64,000 nucleotides of DNA from the NCBI RefSeq assembly GCF_030376615.1, contig NZ_JARRAB010000004.1, positions 186,001 through 250,000 of the forward strand, read 5' to 3'. Within the stretch, counting starts at the first letter, position 1. Every line of letters starts with the position of its first letter. Below, piece after piece: positions 62,164 to 64,000 of this stretch. The notes below the pieces were generated by a model. That model ran no database searches. It was not told the origin of the DNA and worked only from the letters and a program-made list of their open reading frames with translations. The position numbers and the translations under genes are program-made. Origin of the DNA: Pseudomonas sp. sp1636 (lineage in GTDB: Bacteria; Pseudomonadota; Gammaproteobacteria; Pseudomonadales; Pseudomonadaceae).

Positions 62164-63243
62164 ATGCGCCCGCTAGTCGCCACCATCGATCTCGCCGCCA
62201 TCCGCCATAACTATGCCGTTGCCAAGCGCTGTGCACCGGGCCGGCAGGCCTTTGCGGTGGTCAAGGCGAATGCCTATGGGCATGGCGTGGGCGCGGTGGT
62301 GGCGGCGCTGCACGATCAGGCCGACGGCTTTGCCGTGGCCTGTCTGGAGGAGGCGGTCGAGGTGCGGGCGCGGCATGGCGAGGCGCGCATCCTGCTGCTG
62401 GAGGGTTGTTTCGAGGCGGCGGAATATCAACTGGCGGCGCAATTGGGCCTGGATCTGGTGCTGCAGGACGAACGGCAGGCGGCGGATTTTCTCGCGGCCA
62501 AGTTGAGTCGGCCGCTGAACGTTTGGCTGAAACTGGACACTGGCATGCATCGTCTGGGCTTTACCGCGCTCGCCCTGCGCACCTGGCATGCACGTTTGCA
62601 GGGGGCGGCGCAGGTTGCCGAGTTGAACCTGCTCAGCCACTTCGCCTGCGCCGACGAGCGTGGCCATGAAATGACCGAGCGACAGCTCGAGGAATTTCTG
62701 GACGTGCTCGATCTGGACTTCGCCCAGCGTTCGCTGGCCAACTCGGCCGCCATTCTGACCATTCCGGCGGCGCATATGGATTGGCTGCGGCCGGGCATCA
62801 TGCTCTACGGCGCCACGCCGTTCGCCGAGCTGGGGGCCGCCGAGCTGGGCCTTGCGCCGGCGATGACCCTGACCGCGCAGCTGATTGCCTGCCGCGATGT
62901 GGCCGTGGGCGAAAGTGTCGGCTATGGCGCCAGCTGGGTTGCGGCACGGCCGTCGCGCATCGGTACGGTGAGTTGCGGCTACGCCGACGGTTACCCGCGC
63001 CACGCGCCGAGCGGTACGCCGTTGCTGGTGCGCGGGCAGCGGGTGGCGCTGGCGGGGCGCGTGTCGATGGATATGCTGGCGGTCGACCTCACCGACCTGC
63101 CGGCGGCCCAGGTTGGCGATGAAGTGCAGCTGTGGGGCGCGCAACTGCCGGTGGACGAAGTCGCCCGGGCGGCCGGCACCATCGGCTATGAGCTGCTGAG
63201 CAAGGTCACTCAGCGCGTACCGCGAGATTACCGCAACGCTTGA
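62164..63243 (+). CDS. alr: alanine racemase
   Basis: PLP enzyme that makes D-alanine for peptidoglycan. The 359-residue fold-type III protein has the PLP lysine Lys34 in AVVKANAYGHG and the catalytic tyrosine in SVGYGASWVA near residue 255. The C-terminal beta domain has the GRVSMDMLAVDL segment. An ATG at 62164 gives MRPLVATIDL; a second ATG four codons upstream sits right behind the dnaB terminator. It converges on the diguanylate cyclase gene with an eight-base gap. Confidence 0.95.
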   Translation: MRPLVATIDLAAIRHNYAVAKRCAPGRQAFAVVKANAYGHGVGAVVAALHDQADGFAVACLEEAVEVRARHGEARILLLEGCFEAAEYQLAAQLGLDLVLQDERQAADFLAAKLSRPLNVWLKLDTGMHRLGFTALALRTWHARLQGAAQVAELNLLSHFACADERGHEMTERQLEEFLDVLDLDFAQRSLANSAAILTIPAAHMDWLRPGIMLYGATPFAELGAAELGLAPAMTLTAQLIACRDVAVGESVGYGASWVAARPSRIGTVSCGYADGYPRHAPSGTPLLVRGQRVALAGRVSMDMLAVDLTDLPAAQVGDEVQLWGAQLPVDEVARAAGTIGYELLSKVTQRVPRDYRNA

Positions 63244-63251
63244 GCGGCTAT

Positions 63252-64000
63252 TCAGAGGCCGCTGGTGACCTTGATCACGTCCAGTTGCAGGCGTGCCCTG
63301 CTGCTCAGTTCGCCGTCTTCGCCGCAGACCGACGAGCCCGAGCGGCCGCGTGCCTTGACCTTGTACAGCGCCTCGTCGGCCGCCTTGTAGAGGCTGGCGA
63401 AGTGGCTGGCGTGTTGCGGATAAAGAGCCACGCCGATGCTGATGGTCACGCTCAGCGGCTCGGCGCCATAGAGTACTGGCTGCGCCAGCCCGTGGAGCAG
63501 GCGCGCGGCGATCTCGCGAGCGTGGCGTTCGGCCTCGTCGCCGCAGATCAGTACGGCGAACTCATCGCCGCCCAGGCGTGCCACGGTATCGCCGCTGCGC
63601 ACATGCTCGCGCAGGCGCTTGGCAACCATTTGCAGCATCAGGTCGCCGGCATCGTGGCCGAAACGGTCGTTGATCGGCTTGAAATGATCGAGGTCGATCA
63701 ACATCAAGGCCACGCTTTCGCCGTGGCGCTCGGCGTGGGCCAGGGCGGTTTCGGTGCGTTCGACCAGGTAGCGGCGGTTCGGCAACTCGGTCAGCGGATC
63801 GTGAAAGGCCGCGTGCTGCAGTTCCAGTTCGCGTTGGCGTAAGCGCTGGTTGGTTGCCGCCAGCTCGGCGGTGCGTTGCTTCACCGCGTGCTGCAGTTCG
63901 TCGGCGTTGCCCTGGGCCAGCGCCAGGCGCGCAGTTTTCTCGCGATCGGCCTGTCTTTGCGCTTCGGCCTTCTCTTGCTTGAGCCTCTGGATGCGGTAGG
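63252..64000 (-). CDS. diguanylate cyclase (GGDEF), partial, N-terminus outside window
   Basis: The minus-strand frame is open to the window edge, so only the C-terminal 249 residues are seen. They comprise a charged coiled coil (KQEKAEAQRQADREKTARL onward, about 55 residues) and a full GGDEF domain. The active motif GGDEF is intact and is preceded at the correct distance by an RxxD inhibitory site (RSGD), so this should be an active, product-inhibited c-di-GMP synthase. The place next to alr matches PA4929, a 7TMR-DISM-GGDEF protein by recollection; the sensor part is not in the window. Confidence 0.92.
   Translation of the reverse strand, partial: YRIQRLKQEKAEAQRQADREKTARLALAQGNADELQHAVKQRTAELAATNQRLRQRELELQHAAFHDPLTELPNRRYLVERTETALAHAERHGESVALMLIDLDHFKPINDRFGHDAGDLMLQMVAKRLREHVRSGDTVARLGGDEFAVLICGDEAERHAREIAARLLHGLAQPVLYGAEPLSVTISIGVALYPQHASHFASLYKAADEALYKVKARGRSGSSVCGEDGELSSRARLQLDVIKVTSGL

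Overview
The window is a piece of a Pseudomonas chromosome. The GC-rich DNA and strong codon bias give long antisense open frames. The gene order runs almost continuously parallel to what I recall of the P. aeruginosa PA4993-PA4929 interval: waaA, opmH, thiC, nudF, cpdA, parE, parC, serB, fimX, psd, rhdA, motAB, rsgA, orn, queG, nnr, tsaE, amiB, mutL, miaA, hfq, hflXKC, hisZ, purA, rnr, rlmB, rpsF, rpsR, rplI, dnaB, alr. Several blocks differ from that order as I remember it, so this is probably another species: an MCE-type lipid-transport operon behind parC, a membrane-anchored methyltransferase between rsgA and orn, and a chemotaxis transducer between purA and the tRNA-Leu/rnr pair. No prophage, insertion sequence, integron or CRISPR array is visible, and no stretch longer than 300 bases lacks a gene.

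Layout. 1-5.7 kb: a minus-strand FAD oxidoreductase / aldo-keto reductase / unknown-protein cluster, an SMR efflux protein, a divergent LysR regulator and the Kdo transferase waaA. 5.8-9.6 kb: the TolC-like opmH facing waaA across a shared terminator, then a TPP riboswitch and thiC. 9.7-13.4 kb: an RsiV-like lipoprotein, then nudF, a DUF1249 gene, cpdA and a YqiA-like esterase. 13.4-19.3 kb: topoisomerase IV (parE, two small genes, parC). A 182-bp fold-back sequence overlaps the parE start codon. 19.3-22.8 kb: a four-gene lipid-transport operon. 23.1-26 kb: an AhpA/SMP-like membrane protein divergent from serB.

26-35.6 kb is rich in c-di-GMP and motility functions: fimX, a neighbour with a PilZ-like C-terminus, psd, rhdA, an HDOD protein and motAB behind a FliA-type promoter. 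35.6-45.6 kb holds ribosome maturation (rsgA), RNA turnover (orn), queuosine synthesis (queG), metabolite repair (nnr), tRNA modification (tsaE, miaA), cell-wall cleavage (amiB) and mismatch repair (mutL). hfq, hflX, hflK and hflC follow, then a terminator, a DUF2065 gene, hisZ and purA. The last 10 kb carries tRNA-Leu, rnr-rlmB, a ribosomal-protein operon (rpsF, rpsR, a DUF2232 gene, rplI), dnaB, alr and a truncated diguanylate cyclase.

The most unusual item is the fold-back over the parE start. Its 26-bp outer arms can pair completely at the RNA level and would bury the start codon. Other leads are the PilZ-like partner of FimX, a class III cyclase-like domain lacking the catalytic motif fused to the AhpA/SMP protein, and tandem hairpins between rplI and dnaB.
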